Below, one piece after another: positions 32,287 to 42,954 of a stretch of 43,000 nucleotides of DNA. The stretch comes from Elysia marginata (Eukaryota; Mollusca; Gastropoda; Plakobranchidae): assembly GCA_019649035.1 (NCBI GenBank), contig BMAT01009406.1, forward strand, positions 38,297 to 81,296. Reading direction: 5' to 3'. The translations under genes were made by a program, and so were the position numbers. Position 1 is the stretch's first letter, and the number at the start of each line of letters is the position of its first letter. The notes below the pieces were generated by a model, which saw only the letters and a list, made by a program, of their open reading frames with translations, did no database searches and was not told the DNA's origin.

Positions 32287-32615
32287 GCTTTTTTAGTAAC
32301 AGTTTATAACTTCTAGTCCTCAGTATATATGTTACCATATGACAACTACTTATAAGGTTGTGTTAATGACAGTTTCTTCACTAAAGGAAGAAACTTGAGT
32401 TTAAAATTTTAATACTACTAATTTTTGTCTTTGAATATGATTGATACATTGCAAAAAGTAATCCTTTAAACCCATAAGTTCCAACATAGATGTTACATTT
32501 TATTTATTAAGTAGTACTAGCAGTTTGTTTTGAGATAAAAGGCTTAATCATTTGTAATTATTTTGAGAGAAAACTTTCTTTTTATGCCTTATCATTATTA
32601 TCATTATTGTTATTA

Positions 32616-33223
32616 CAGTCGGGAAACGCGAAATCGGGAAAAATCCCAGGGAACGGAATTTTTTCTATCTAGAGTCATCGTGAAATCGGGAAATTTTACC
32701 CGCCTAATCGGGAAAAAATCCGTAAATGACTGTCAATATCAAGTGTTGACGGCATGTTATTTGCTGTCTAGACATAGAAAAGCGCATCACTCAGGCGTTA
32801 TGAATGAACTAGCACACAGGTAATCGATAAATGTTTGCTCTGTGCTTAGGCGACGTTTAGCAAGATGCTTGAGAGGGGCGTCGAGAAGTCTAACTGCCAC
32901 GCGACGGTCTCACGGGTCAGTTCATTCCAGGTAGACATTGGTCAATCTGTGTTTGATCTAACGGGTAGTCTGGCAGATGGTAGACACGCGCCAGACATGG
33001 TGCAAACGAAGTGGGTGTTTGTTCTAATTCTTTTTCTTACACACAAACACTTTCTCTCCATCTATCTAACCCCCCCCTCCCCCGCTCTCTCTCTCTCTTT
33101 CCACCTTACACCCACAAACACTCTTCCTTCTCTCCTCCGTCTTTTAACTTCTCTCTCTCTCTCTGTCTGACTATGTCTCCATCTCTTCCTTCCCTCTCTC
33201 TCTTACTCTGTCTGTCTCTCTCT

Positions 33224-33256
<33 letters not shown>

Positions 33257-33390
33257 TTGAGTTTCACATTTATTTCCACGATAGGTCTAATTTTTAGTAA
33301 AAAATGCAAAGACCCGGAAAATCGGGAAAACCCGGATAATCGGGAAAAGATGCCTTCTCCTGAAATTTCCCGATTAAGCGGGTCCGACTG
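32616..33390. mobile_element. MITE-like DNA transposon with CAGTCGG termini and TA duplication
   Basis: Starts CAGTCGGGAAACGCG and ends CGGGTCCGACTG, with TA on both sides (32614-32615, 33391-33392). Inside each end the word aatcggg recurs, giving a roughly 80-100 bp imperfect terminal region. CAG.CG ends with TA duplication recall pogo/Tigger elements. There is no transposase; the interior has a CT-rich microsatellite. It lies within the presumed ATP9 3' UTR. The family call is tentative. Confidence 0.72.
33060..33256 (+). repeat. CT/TC-rich microsatellite
   Basis: Long pyrimidine tract with (CT)n and (CTGT) variants, interrupted, inside the MITE. Confidence 0.9.
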
Positions 33391-34144
33391 TATTATCATT
33401 AGTATTACTGTTTTGATAAGATAATAATTTGCTGCCACAGATTTTACAATTACAGGTAGGTTTTTTGTTCCTCCTTTGAACTATTTATTTCTCTGATTTA
33501 CTCAAGAGATTTAACAATAACAAATGTAAGGGGGGGGGGGGTGTTAAAAAAAGAAACTTGCAATTTGATACTCACTCAGTGGTGAAGCATCACTTTTTGT
33601 AAGGTTTTAAGATTAAATGGTATTAAAGTCGTAAATCATTTCTCCCTTTTCGTGTCTTTGCACCCATTTAGCAAAGAAAATACCTGACCCTCTTTTTCAA
33701 CCAACTGTCTGTTATCTTGTTGCTAATGAGTTATTGCATTGAAATTTGTGTACAAAAATGCTTCATCTCAAGTTATGTGAATCCTAAAAATCACAAATTA
33801 TTTTTTTTCTTCTAAAGTTGACACTCTGGCTTTTACTAATTCTGGATAGCTCAGTTCAAGTCCTAAACATACTCTCTTTTTGTTCCGTTTTTTGTGTGAT
33901 TGGATGCAGTTTTGTTTTGAAGGTGAATGTGTTTTGTAATTATGTTTTAAATTGAAGAAGAAAAGAAATGGGGTCTCTTCTAGTTCTAAGATATCTTGTA
34001 ATTCTCCTTTCTTGGATGTAAATTTAATTTAAATATCTACATTTTGACTTATTCTCTGATTGATAATAGTTTTTATCAAATATCACTTGATGTAAATTTT
34101 GTTCCTGTGGATTTTTTTTTTGTCTTTTATTTATGATTGTAAAC

Positions 34145-34150
34145 AATAAA
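34145..34150 (+). terminator. AATAAA poly(A) signal, distal
   Basis: Canonical hexamer followed within 20-50 bases by a GT-rich element (tttgtagtgatatttgtttt). By local context it is the strongest of the three candidate ATP9 ends. Confidence 0.5.
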
Positions 34151-34710
34151 GCTGTGCCAACAATGAAATCTTTGTAGTGATATTTGTTTTCATATTTGAG
34201 TTTTATTGTTTCAGTTTTCTTTAAATGTCTTGCAACCAGTCAAAATGAGTCGTAAGTTGAAATTGGAAGGTATTCAGATGTTGGTATCACAGAAAAGCTT
34301 TTTTTCTCTACTTTCTACAACAACAAACAGGATAGCTCTGTCATGCCTCTTTTTTAACTTATAGCCTTTCGAAATCGGCAGAGTTAGGACTTGTGTAATG
34401 TCAGAAAAGGGAGAAAAGAGCATTTAAAGTTTAGACGGCTATAAAGGTGTTGTGGCCTTAGCAAATATACTGATTAGAATAAACCACATAAAACATGAAG
34501 TTTCAACATGATAAGGTGTTTAGAAATGGTTTTAGAGTCGATATCTAGATTTTAAAAATTTTGACTTCTGAACACCCCCACTAAACTTGAAAAGTCTAAA
34601 CGAAGCCATTTGACTTACGACGCATTTGGACAGAATGTGAGACAATTTAATGTATTATTTGTAGCAAGCTCAAATTCATTGAGAACAGCTTTTGGGATAC
34701 TGGTAATTTG
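34151..34710. other. Intergenic, nothing recognised
   Basis: AT-rich sequence between the distal ATP9 poly(A) signal and the SINE at 34719. No gene seen. Confidence 0.6.
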
Positions 34711-34718
34711 AAAACATG

Positions 34719-34976
34719 AAGTAAGTAAAGTTTCTCGTACTCGAGACGAGCGTAAGGGAACAAGGAGCAGGGTCCTTATTTTTTGCTTTCAGGCGCACGG
34801 CATAGTGAGGTAGTTTGCCATTGCTTTCCTCGCCACCATTACTTTAGCTGAGTCTTAAAAGATGAGATGCCATCAAGTGCTGGGTGAGCAAAGGGGAGCA
34901 ATTAAAATTTTGCCCGGACTTGGGATCGAACCCAGGACCTATCAGATAGCGGTCAACCTAAAAGCCAAAATGTTCT
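34719..34976 (-). mobile_element. tRNA-derived SINE, minus strand, with 8-bp target duplication
   Basis: Read on the minus strand: tRNA-like head with B-box GGGTTCGATCC (34923-34933) and an A-box-like tggcttttagg about 30 bases before it, then a GC-richer body and a (CTTA)n-type tail (plus strand aagtaagtaaag, 34719-34730). AAAACATG flanks it at 34711-34718 and 34977-34984. The sequence differs from the SINE at 12945, so it is a different family. Confidence 0.85.
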
Positions 34977-35369
34977 AAAACATGTGACAAAATGTTTTGA
35001 TTAAGCAATCACTTTACAAGCTCTTAACTTCAGGAAGATTCAATAAAACTTAAAGTTAAATCTGAACCGCTAGCTCTTTTTCTGGCATATATACTGGGTT
35101 TTACATGAAGTTTGTTTGAGGAGTGATAGTATTTGCTCTTAAACTTCAAAATATTGTAAATTTCATATGGAGGTAAAAAATAAAGCTCTATAAAACCCTT
35201 TACTGTCTTGAACAACTCTGTGAAAGCTTAGTCAAGCCCAGTATTTTATGGTGTAAAATATCCTGCTATATGGTTCAATATTTTTTATACTGATATAAGA
35301 AAACTTGAGAAGGATTTTTTTTCCTTCACAAATAATTGTTGCCTGAAAACAACTTTTAGTCAACAACTG

Positions 35370-35530
35370 GAGGGGTGAGCGGTGGTGCAATCAGTAGGGA
35401 CGTTGTCCACTATCCAACGGTCCCGAGTTCAATCCTCAGACTGGGTAAAACTTTGTCTTGCGTCCACGGTGAATGAGTTGGATGTCGCAAGTTTCACATT
35501 CACAGGTGTTAGTGTTACTGTTTTGAATGA
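35370..35530 (+). mobile_element. tRNA-derived SINE-like fragment
   Basis: gtggtgcaatcagtaggg (A-box-like) and gagttcaatcctc (B-box-like, around 35425-35437) with roughly tRNA-like spacing, then a GC-richer body up to about 35530. No tail or target duplication found. Could also be a tRNA pseudogene. Confidence 0.5.
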
Positions 35531-38010
35531 GACATTTTTCTAAGCTTTCAAACGTCGAAAATTTCATAAAATTATCGACTTTTTGTTGGCAGATATTAAT
35601 TTTTTTTGTTGAGAAAAAGAAGAATTATTAAACCTTTAAACGGCGTTTTCTCAAACGAAGAATTTCGGCTTTGACTCATTTGCCCTGGGAAAATTTTAAT
35701 TCACTGCATAAAGCTTGAAAACGTTCAAGAAATTCAACATGAGAATTGGAATAGGAGTGTCCAAACGAAAAAAAATGGAAAGACGGAAGGATACTATAAG
35801 ACATCAAGACAAAGCAAAAGCATATTTGAAGAACTATCAGCAAAAAGAAAAATTCTATAGCTCGTGAATGTGTGGAGACTCAAATCTATTGGTCACGAAG
35901 TGCGAAACAAAAACACCAGTCTCATGGCAACAGTGCTTCAATGAAAAAAAGGAACAGGAGCAAATTGAAAGGGATGCAAACCATCCATTTCAAATTTTAT
36001 GTGGAAAACGCCCCTGGGGTTAGTGCTATGAGCATGCAGGAAATAGCGCGGGTGTATCTGGAGAAAGATGGTGTTGATGTCTGGTGTGGCAGCTAGAATT
36101 GGAGCCGAAAATGCTGACATGCGACAGGTGAAAAATCGGAAGTTTGCTTAAATAAGATCATCTGGCGCCGATCTCTACTGACACTTTCCCGGTGCTCTAC
36201 TTCAAATCAGTTTCCTCTGACTGTTTGATCAATTGCACATATTGTATTTTATTTTCTTAAGTTAAGAGACTCTTTTGTTTCCATATCAAATGAGACGTTA
36301 GAGAAAATGAGAGTGACAAATGAAAATCAGGTTTAAATCTTTTATTAGTTCAAATTTTGTATTAATTCCATATTGATTTCTTTTTATAATAGTTAGAGCT
36401 CCACAATGCGAGTACCGTTCTGTATTTACATAATGGATATAGATATAGGTGTAGAAGATTAAGAAAGGAAAGAAGAGAAATGAAAATCAGTTTTAGCAGG
36501 AATCCAAATCTATAAAATCAGAATGATCTGAAATAGAAATAGAAAGAGAGATTATAAAATGGAAGAAAATCTGGGAGAACTGGGAGGGAGTGAGAGGCAA
36601 CAGAAAGGGAGAGAAAGATACGCAATTAGAGAAAAAGGGGCAGTTCATATTAAACATAATTCAAACCGTTTCTGGGCTTTAATTTAAAGTTTGGGCGTTT
36701 GTTCCTTTTTGTTTTTTTTTGTTTCGAGAAAAATACGAGAGAGAGATGGGGGGGGGAGAGTAAAAGGCAGGATTTTTTTAATAGGTATGGATTACAGTTT
36801 ACGAGTAAACGAGAGGAAACAAGAATATAAAAGCTAGGGGAGAAGTAGAGTAGGCCAAGAGACCTCAGTTGTTTTTTTATTTACGTCAAAGATAACTTAA
36901 AGAATTACAAACTGAGTAAAATAAAAATATTTTACGTCATAAACAATCCAATAATGAACCAAGAAATACTGGAAAGAGGAAAAACGACTAAGCTTTTGAT
37001 TGCAAAAAAAAAATAAGAAGAAAAGGACAACTTTCAAACAGAATTGATAAAAAAAGACAAAGGCCTGAAAGTACCTTTGCCAATATTTATTCATTACATT
37101 GCAATATTTTCCATGTCAAAATAGCGAGGCAGGTAGGCATACATACCCCCCCCTCCCCCCTGCTCTCCCTATAGCTGCTGTCACTGTGTTTGGGTACACC
37201 ACAACTTGCCCTGTTCGGCAAGTTTTAGAAGTATTGCTTTTCATGCTATTTGAATGGCTGCTTCAGAAGATCTTGACAAAATTCTGATATGCATCCACGA
37301 GTCAAAAGTATAACCACAGTATAAAAGTAACTCAGTATAAAAGTATATATACTGAGTTGAGAGGTAAGTACTGTATTTGAAAATCAGCAAGCGCATTTAT
37401 CTCCACCAGGCACACCGGCCTCTGCAGCATGACCGCGCGCATTTAGGCAGACCTCCTGCCCGGAATTGCAGCGAAGCATCTTAACTGAACGACACCATAT
37501 TGAAAAAAAATGATTTCTTTTTCTCTACTTTTTGCATTCAAACGTTCATTGCCATATTTAGTCCATGTTATAAAATATTTAATACTATTATTAGCTCTAA
37601 AGTGAATAACGAACTTCCAATTTTCTTATGTAGAAGCAAAACAATTTTAAAAGAAGATAAGATAAATCTTTGTTATCCTTTCAAGAGGCATACTCTTATG
37701 ATTAATGCGAAAACATAGACGTACAAGAAATAACAAGGGGGGTGGGGGGGGGGTGGGCCTACACACGAGCATCAGATTTAAAAATGGTATATTAATTTTA
37801 AAAACTTTGCATTTACAAGTAATGAAGTATGTGCTCGTAAAAAAAAAAGAAAGTATGGATAGCAGTTAAATGAATTTAATGACAGTTGTTAAGAACTATA
37901 AAACTATAGCGTTCTAGTCTGCATTTAATGCTTAATGGCTTTCCTGAGCATACAGAGAAACTTACATGGTTCTATAATGGGTGGTGCTTATCTTTTACAA
38001 TCGATATGAT
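35531..38010. other. Intergenic, no supported gene
   Basis: Contains short basic reading frames at 35740-36096 without recognised relatives, a purine-rich part at 36530-36780, C-rich and G-rich runs (37146-37166, 37738-37757), and a small hairpin with arms actcagtata/tatactgagt at 37330-37360. No gene could be supported. Confidence 0.45.
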
Positions 38011-38016
38011 TTTGCT

Positions 38017-39405
38017 TTAAGATTTACAGAGGTACAATAAATTTTTCTTTAGGAGCTCGTTATTTGGTTGACAAGTGTTGTTACGTTTCCTTATAATTGA
38101 GTCGATTTTTCTTGCTATCTTCTTGTTTACATTTCCTCCACAACCAACCAGCGCAAAACAGACACTCTCGATTATCGCTTTATAGGAGAGATTAAGGAGC
38201 GTGTTGTCAACGTTGACTGAGTTTAATTTATCTAGGAAATACAGGCGGGCGTTTAATTTCTTTAAAAGAGGCATAGAGTGGGCGTTCCAGTCTAGCCACT
38301 CCAAGGCACTTTTACGATTCTACGCGCTCGACTTCTTCGTTATTTATAAAGATAGGCAACAGAGACGTTGGTTTTTTTTTCATTTCTTCCTATGTTTTCT
38401 TAACGTTTAGAAGCAAAAAGTGATCTTCGCACCATTTAACAAAACATTTTATGCTTTCTCTATAACTGTTTTCATATTTCGTTATCAAACCTTGATCGAG
38501 GTGTCATCAGGAAATTTCAGTACATGGGTATCGCCAGTGTTTGGGGATACACATTCGTTAGAGTAGATTGTGAAAAGAACCGGCGACAACACAGCTCCTT
38601 GCGGTGTCCCTGCGTTAGTTATAATCATATTGGATACAACACTACATCTACAGTTATCTGTTTCAATGTTTGACATTTGACAAACTGCGGTCTAAACGGT
38701 CCAATCTATCAAATTTGTATTCAGGTTCATCTTACTTAATTTAGAGATAACCATGTGTGGTTGAATGGTGTTAAAAGCAGAGGAAAAGTCTACGAACAGT
38801 ACTCTGCAATAACTTTTAGTATGGTCAGATGTTTGTAAAAATTCCGCAAGAACACAAAAATTGCATCTTCTACACTTCTTTCCTCTCTAGCCACAAACTG
38901 CATGGGATCTTGAAAAACAGAGTAACATCTTTTCACTTCTTAAACAATAATTTTCTATAAACATTTTGTAGCAATGGATGTTAGGGCAACTGTCTTAAGA
39001 TCATTAAGCTCTTTGACTTGAGGTTTTTTAGGGACAGGAACTACCGGTATCTCTGATGTTTTCCAAGCTGGTGGCAGTTTATGATCTGATATATAGATAA
39101 TATACATGTTAAACAAGTCCGCGTAAATAGATTTAAGTTCGTAGGAGCAGTGCTTCAGAATCCAACCTTTCAATCCGTCGGGTCTGCTTGATTTTCTTTC
39201 ATCAACCTTTCTAAAAACACACAATATATTCATCATGCGGACCTGGTCCATTTGAAACCCCTTCCATTTCTTCTTTGATTTTGTCTTGGAAGTCGTGTTT
39301 ATCGAATCTAGAATAAAAGGCATTCAGTCTATTAGCGTATTCTTGTACATTTTCATCTATGGATAGTCGGGCTTTTTTCTCACAATTTCCCACAATCGTT
39401 TTCAT
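38017..39405 (-). mobile_element. CR1/Rex1-like LINE reverse transcriptase fragment
   Basis: Read on the minus strand from 39405 to 38017 in changing frames: NRLNAFYSRFDKHDFQ, then VDERKSSRPDGLKGWILKHC, LPPAWKTSEIPVVPVPKKP, LTSIATKCL, a DPMQFVARE..RSVEDAIF block, GTPQGAVLSPVLFTIY, FPDDTSIKV and a C-terminal LNARLYFLDKLNSVNVD block. The order is that of a CR1-group RT (Rex1-like wording). The catalytic FADD reads FPDD, and stops and frameshifts interrupt it. No endonuclease domain was found at its 5' side, so it is truncated and dead. Confidence 0.88.
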
Positions 39406-39903
39406 AGTTTTCCGTGTAGCTCTACAGTCATTATTCCTAAATTGATCTTCTAATTCTTACAAAAGTTTTTTTTTTGTTTCAAACAAGGCAATTTTACTAG
39501 AGCTAAATTACATAGGCCCACAATACTTCTTTAGAACATCAATTCTGTGCGTTTCTTACACCCTCCCATTCTTACACCCTCTCGCTGATAGGCCTAAAAA
39601 TCTTGCACATACAATATAATTCCTTTTTGTGTCACACAGGAAAGTGATAAATGTGAGTGTCGTCAGAATTTAAACCAACAGGCTTAGATCTTCTCGGATT
39701 TGGCTGTGTCTAACTCCGTTTCGCTCCAGTTGATCTCAATTGCAAAATTTACGCGTTTCTGTATTGACAAGCAAACACTGCCCTAAAGACACGTGCATGT
39801 TTGACATCGGGTTTCAAGTCTAAGCGTTCTTGACCCACAACAACAAAAGAGAGGGTGTGTTGCTGATTTTTTTTTATAAGGAGCCTTATGATGTGACCTT
39901 CAG
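39406..39903. other. Intergenic, nothing recognised
   Basis: AT-rich with small repeated words (cttacaccctc twice near 39556-39585). It ends with the candidate acceptor before the exon at 39904. Confidence 0.5.
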
Positions 39904-39987
39904 GTTGCACCAAGATTGAAACCTATGATATGATCGCGCTTCGTCTAGAAGGCACAGGAGATAATCCTTCTGAAACTATATTTGACG
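39904..39987 (+). CDS. Putative internal coding exon of an unidentified gene
   Basis: Acceptor atgtgaccttcag and a strong donor gtgagt bound an 84-base segment with one open frame: two bases of a split codon, 27 codons (CTKIETYDMIALRLEGTGDN, then PSETIFD), one base of the next codon. It is G+C-richer than its flanks. Joined to the acceptor at 41862 the frame continues for 18 more codons to a TGA at 41919-41921. I do not recognise the peptide. It could be an exon of the downstream gene, of another transcript, or chance. Confidence 0.4.
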
Positions 39988-40830
39988 GTGAGTTTTTATT
40001 TAAAGATTTTTTTTCTCATTTAAAAGCCTTTAAAAATATTTTATAATTTTCGTTCATTTTGAATCTAAACCAGTGTGCAGGTCTTTGACAAAATTAATCA
40101 ACTATCCTGATGATTTGTTTTCTTTAAAAATTAAAAATAGTTCACATGCCACTATATAATCCTGGAGTCGGATAGTCATATCGAGAAAATGAACACAACA
40201 AAATCGTTCTCTAGGGTTCAGAAAGAACCACTAATTATTGAAGATGTTTTGATTATTTTAATTCAAGACCTTTACGTACGCTTACTTTAAAATCATAGTT
40301 AAGCTCTGTGGCTGTGACTGTTGCTAGTTTAAATAATGAACATCTTTGACTTAGCGCCAAAAGAAATACATTTATTATATTTCGAGTACAACTTGTTAAT
40401 TTTAAACACCTCCGAGTAGATTACCTTAATCAGTGTTAGTATACTAACTTTCCAGTTTGACTCATCCGTCAACACGATACCGGGTACAAGGTGCCTTCGA
40501 GGTTACATTACAACACCGGCAGGCTTACCTATCCCTCGATTTCGTTGAAGGTTTCTAAATAGGCTATCACAAGCCACTTTTGTTCTAAAAGTCATATCAA
40601 CCATGTTTGTAAAAATTGCCACTGCCACCTCAGAAATGTTGGAAAAATTCAGGGACTAATAATTGGTGGCAGTACTACTCACCTGCTTGCAAGCTTACAT
40701 TCTTTCACAACCGGCAGGCTTCATTGTGGTAATGCTTTTTGACAGGAACACCAAAGTAACTAATAGACATACTTCAAAACGCCCAAAACAAAGCATCCCG
40801 GTGAATAACTCGTGTATACATCAAAATTTA
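39988..40830. other. Intergenic or intron, nothing recognised
   Basis: AT-rich sequence after the candidate exon. LINE-like words appear only towards its right end. Confidence 0.45.
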
Positions 40831-40839
40831 ATAAGTCAC

Positions 40840-41502
40840 AGCAAAAATTTAAAGAGCTACGCTGGCTGCCGCAAAAATTCCGCATTGATTTTAAAACTAC
40901 CTGCCATATTTTTAAATGCTTGAAAGATCTACCCCTTGCTTATTTACAAGAAGCCTTACAGTTATAAACAGCCCAGATGGTTGTTAGATCAAACGACTCC
41001 GATTTACTAAATACTAATATGCCATCCTCAACTTTTGAAATGAAAGCTTTTTTCGTGTGTAGCTCATTAGGCCTGAATTTTTTATCAGAAAAAAAAACTA
41101 AGAGAAATGACGCAATTGAATCTTTAAATTTTTTAGCGAAATTAGAAAACTTAATTTTTAAAGAATATTTTCCTATGGTTTTTAGGACATAAAATTATCG
41201 GCATTAATTTTATGCAGCTCAATGTCACTCTTGGATTTCTAAAGATAAGGACAGTGGCTTTTTTATATGATGTAATAGTTTTTATGCCTTCGTATTATAA
41301 AACTCTTCTTTTTTTGTTTAATACAACTCTTTTACAACGGTTTCAACTATGACTTAGGTAACTTTCTTCTACTATAATGTTATGTATTAGCGTCACCGAT
41401 TAGGCTACTGTTTCAGTGGATTTTAGGCGCTCTATAAGTATACTATTTTTATCATTAATGTTATTACTATTATTATTATTATTATTAATTATTATTATTA
41501 TA
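40840..41502 (+). mobile_element. LINE 3' end (L2/CR1 group) with (ATT)n tail
   Basis: In the frame from 40852: KELRWLPQKFRIDFK, then HIFKCLKDLPLAYLQEALQL and a stop; the next frame reads SNDSDLLNTNMPSSTFEMKA and LENLIFKEYF. These are the last conserved blocks of many LINE reverse transcriptases. The 3' part has ggcgctctataagtat and ends in an (ATT)n tail at 41459-41502. Upstream RT motifs are too decayed to read, so it is an old truncated copy. Confidence 0.75.
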
Positions 41503-41862
41503 TTGGAAAAAATCTTATGCGTTCTGAACTTTTTTACTTATATGTGTCTCAACAAATATCAAAAGATGGCCCAGAAAACACTCAAGCAACCTCAGCAAAG
41601 CTAGTTGGTAAAATAAATGTGGATTCTATCGACGGGAATAATACATTATGTATTGCAAACGTCAGCTTAGGAATTGATACCGTACAAATGACGTGTTGGA
41701 CGGGTACGACCTAAACTTAGCCTGAAACATTATCTTAAAGACAAGAAGGCTAAGTAACCTCAAATGAAAATAAGTGTCTTATTTGTATATATTGGTCTTG
41801 TCTTATAACTTTTCGGGCATACTAAGTATTAAATATTTGTCTTTTTATTGATCTTATTTTAG
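41503..41862. other. Sequence between LINE tail and the downstream gene
   Basis: AT-rich, no recognised gene. Ends with ttttattgatcttattttag, a plausible 3' splice site for the 5' UTR exon at 41863. Confidence 0.5.
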
Positions 41863-42020
41863 GTCTAGTACCCGGGAGCACAGCTTTATTTAGAAGAATT
41901 TTACCGGTTCAAAGCTGCTGATATCAAGATCAATCGCACGACAAAGCCTAAGACCGGAAACGACATTAAATTGTTGAAAAGTAGAAAAATGGACCTACAG
42001 TAACAACCAAAACCTTCGAG
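41863..42020 (+). promoter_or_regulatory. Probable 5' UTR segment of the membrane-protein gene
   Basis: Follows a good polypyrimidine tract and AG at 41861-41862 and runs to the ATG at 42021. The in-frame TAA at 42000-42002 lies just upstream of that ATG, supporting 42021 as the start. Confidence 0.5.
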
Positions 42021-42608
42021 ATGGAAGCGACAACTTCAATGGTTTTTATCTGTTTTATATTCACCGCTCTCTTGTCTTGGTATGTTTTTAAAGCTGCCCA
42101 TGTGGCTCAAGTTATTTGCACAAGCGGAATGGAAATTAGAAGTAGGCGTTTGGGAGTGACTATGTTCTCGTCAGGGTTTGCTATTCTGCTTCTTCTAATG
42201 TTCCTTGTCAATGACAAAAAACGTTTGTTAAGCGAAAAATGGGATTTTGGACATGATGTCCCTGAAGAGGCTACAGGACTTTTCTTGTTGTACTTGGCAC
42301 CCTTGGTGTGTGGCATAGGCAATGTCGTCATGTTGGCAGACAGCTTTCTTCAGTGGTGGACTCAAACCTCTCATTCCGATCACAGCAGACACTGGTCTCG
42401 AGGCCTTGCAAATATAGTTATCAGTGTCATGCCTTGGGTTCTGGCCAGGCTCTTCTCCGTCGAGTGTCTCTGTGAATGTCATCGTCGACGGTTTCGAACG
42501 TACTCGGCTGCCTGCGCAATGATACCAGTGTGTTTGATTCTTTTGGCTACCGGAGTCTATATGTGCACAGCTAAAAAGCGCGTTATCATTCGCAACATAT
42601 CGTCATGA
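42021..42608 (+). CDS. Unknown 195-residue multi-pass membrane protein
   Basis: Complete frame with no intron. The start is in fair context (cgagATGG) with an in-frame stop 18 bases upstream, and an AATAAA lies 65 bases after the stop. Hydrophobic segments: about 6-26, 46-63, 84-106, 129-147 (weaker) and 162-183, so four or five membrane spans. Between spans 1 and 2 lies a short basic stretch (MEIRSRRLG), then a charged loop NDKKRLLSEKWDFGHDVPEE. A CLCEC cysteine cluster (149-153) is followed by HRRRFR. The C-terminus is basic (KKRVIIRNISS). G+C is higher than in the surroundings, as for real exons here. I do not recognise the family and give no function. It may be the last exon of a longer gene. 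Confidence 0.75.
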   Translation: MEATTSMVFICFIFTALLSWYVFKAAHVAQVICTSGMEIRSRRLGVTMFSSGFAILLLLMFLVNDKKRLLSEKWDFGHDVPEEATGLFLLYLAPLVCGIGNVVMLADSFLQWWTQTSHSDHSRHWSRGLANIVISVMPWVLARLFSVECLCECHRRRFRTYSAACAMIPVCLILLATGVYMCTAKKRVIIRNISS

Positions 42609-42672
42609 CGGTTCCAACCTAAGCTCCTTTCCGGACAAGAATTGAAATGTTTATAACATCCTGAACGACTGA

Positions 42673-42678
42673 AATAAA
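42673..42678 (+). terminator. AATAAA poly(A) signal of the membrane-protein gene
   Basis: Canonical hexamer 65 bases after the stop codon at 42608, followed by a T/G-rich stretch (tgtaagttttcgttctgt) about 30 bases on. It supports a short 3' UTR. Confidence 0.7.
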
Positions 42679-42950
42679 AACGGATTGCGCTATTTCAAAT
42701 TTAACCCTGTAAGTTTTCGTTCTGTAAAAAGCTTGATAATCCCAGCAAATAATTAACTAAAATAATTCCTACACTTTCTAGCTCTATCACCAATAGTATG
42801 TGAACTACATACATGTATCAATAAGTAAACTCTAATGCCTTTTTAAAAAATTGTGTTAAAAAAGAATATTGAAACATGGAAAACGCCCATCTGTCACGTC
42901 CCTGGAGATGAATATATGTAAAATGATTATGAGAACTTTAGCATTAAGAA
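42679..42950. other. Downstream sequence, nothing recognised
   Basis: AT-rich sequence after the poly(A) signal with no coding content seen. Confidence 0.55.
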
Positions 42951-42954
42951 TATT

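Larger units (their letters stand above)
30238..34165 (+). other. Putative ATP9 3' UTR
   Basis: Non-coding sequence after the ATP9 stop, with three AATAAA signals (31790, 32281, 34145). The length used is unknown: about 1.6, 2.1 or 3.9 kb. The longest form would include the MITE at 32616-33390. Confidence 0.5.

Noticed and set aside
33011..33438. Overlapping reading frames of 101-137 codons on both strands
   Set aside because: They are translations of the CT microsatellite in the MITE.
35741..36096. Two short basic reading frames (with AKAYLKNYQQKEKF and YVENAPGVSAMSMQE)
   Set aside because: No family recognised and no splice or poly(A) support; possibly remains of a mobile element, but not enough to call.
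37500..37718. Possible LINE C-terminal scrap (NNELPIFLCRSKTIL)
   Set aside because: A single weak resemblance, with no neighbouring RT block or tail.
41416..41604. 62-codon Leu/Ile-rich reading frame
   Set aside because: Produced by the (ATT)n LINE tail.
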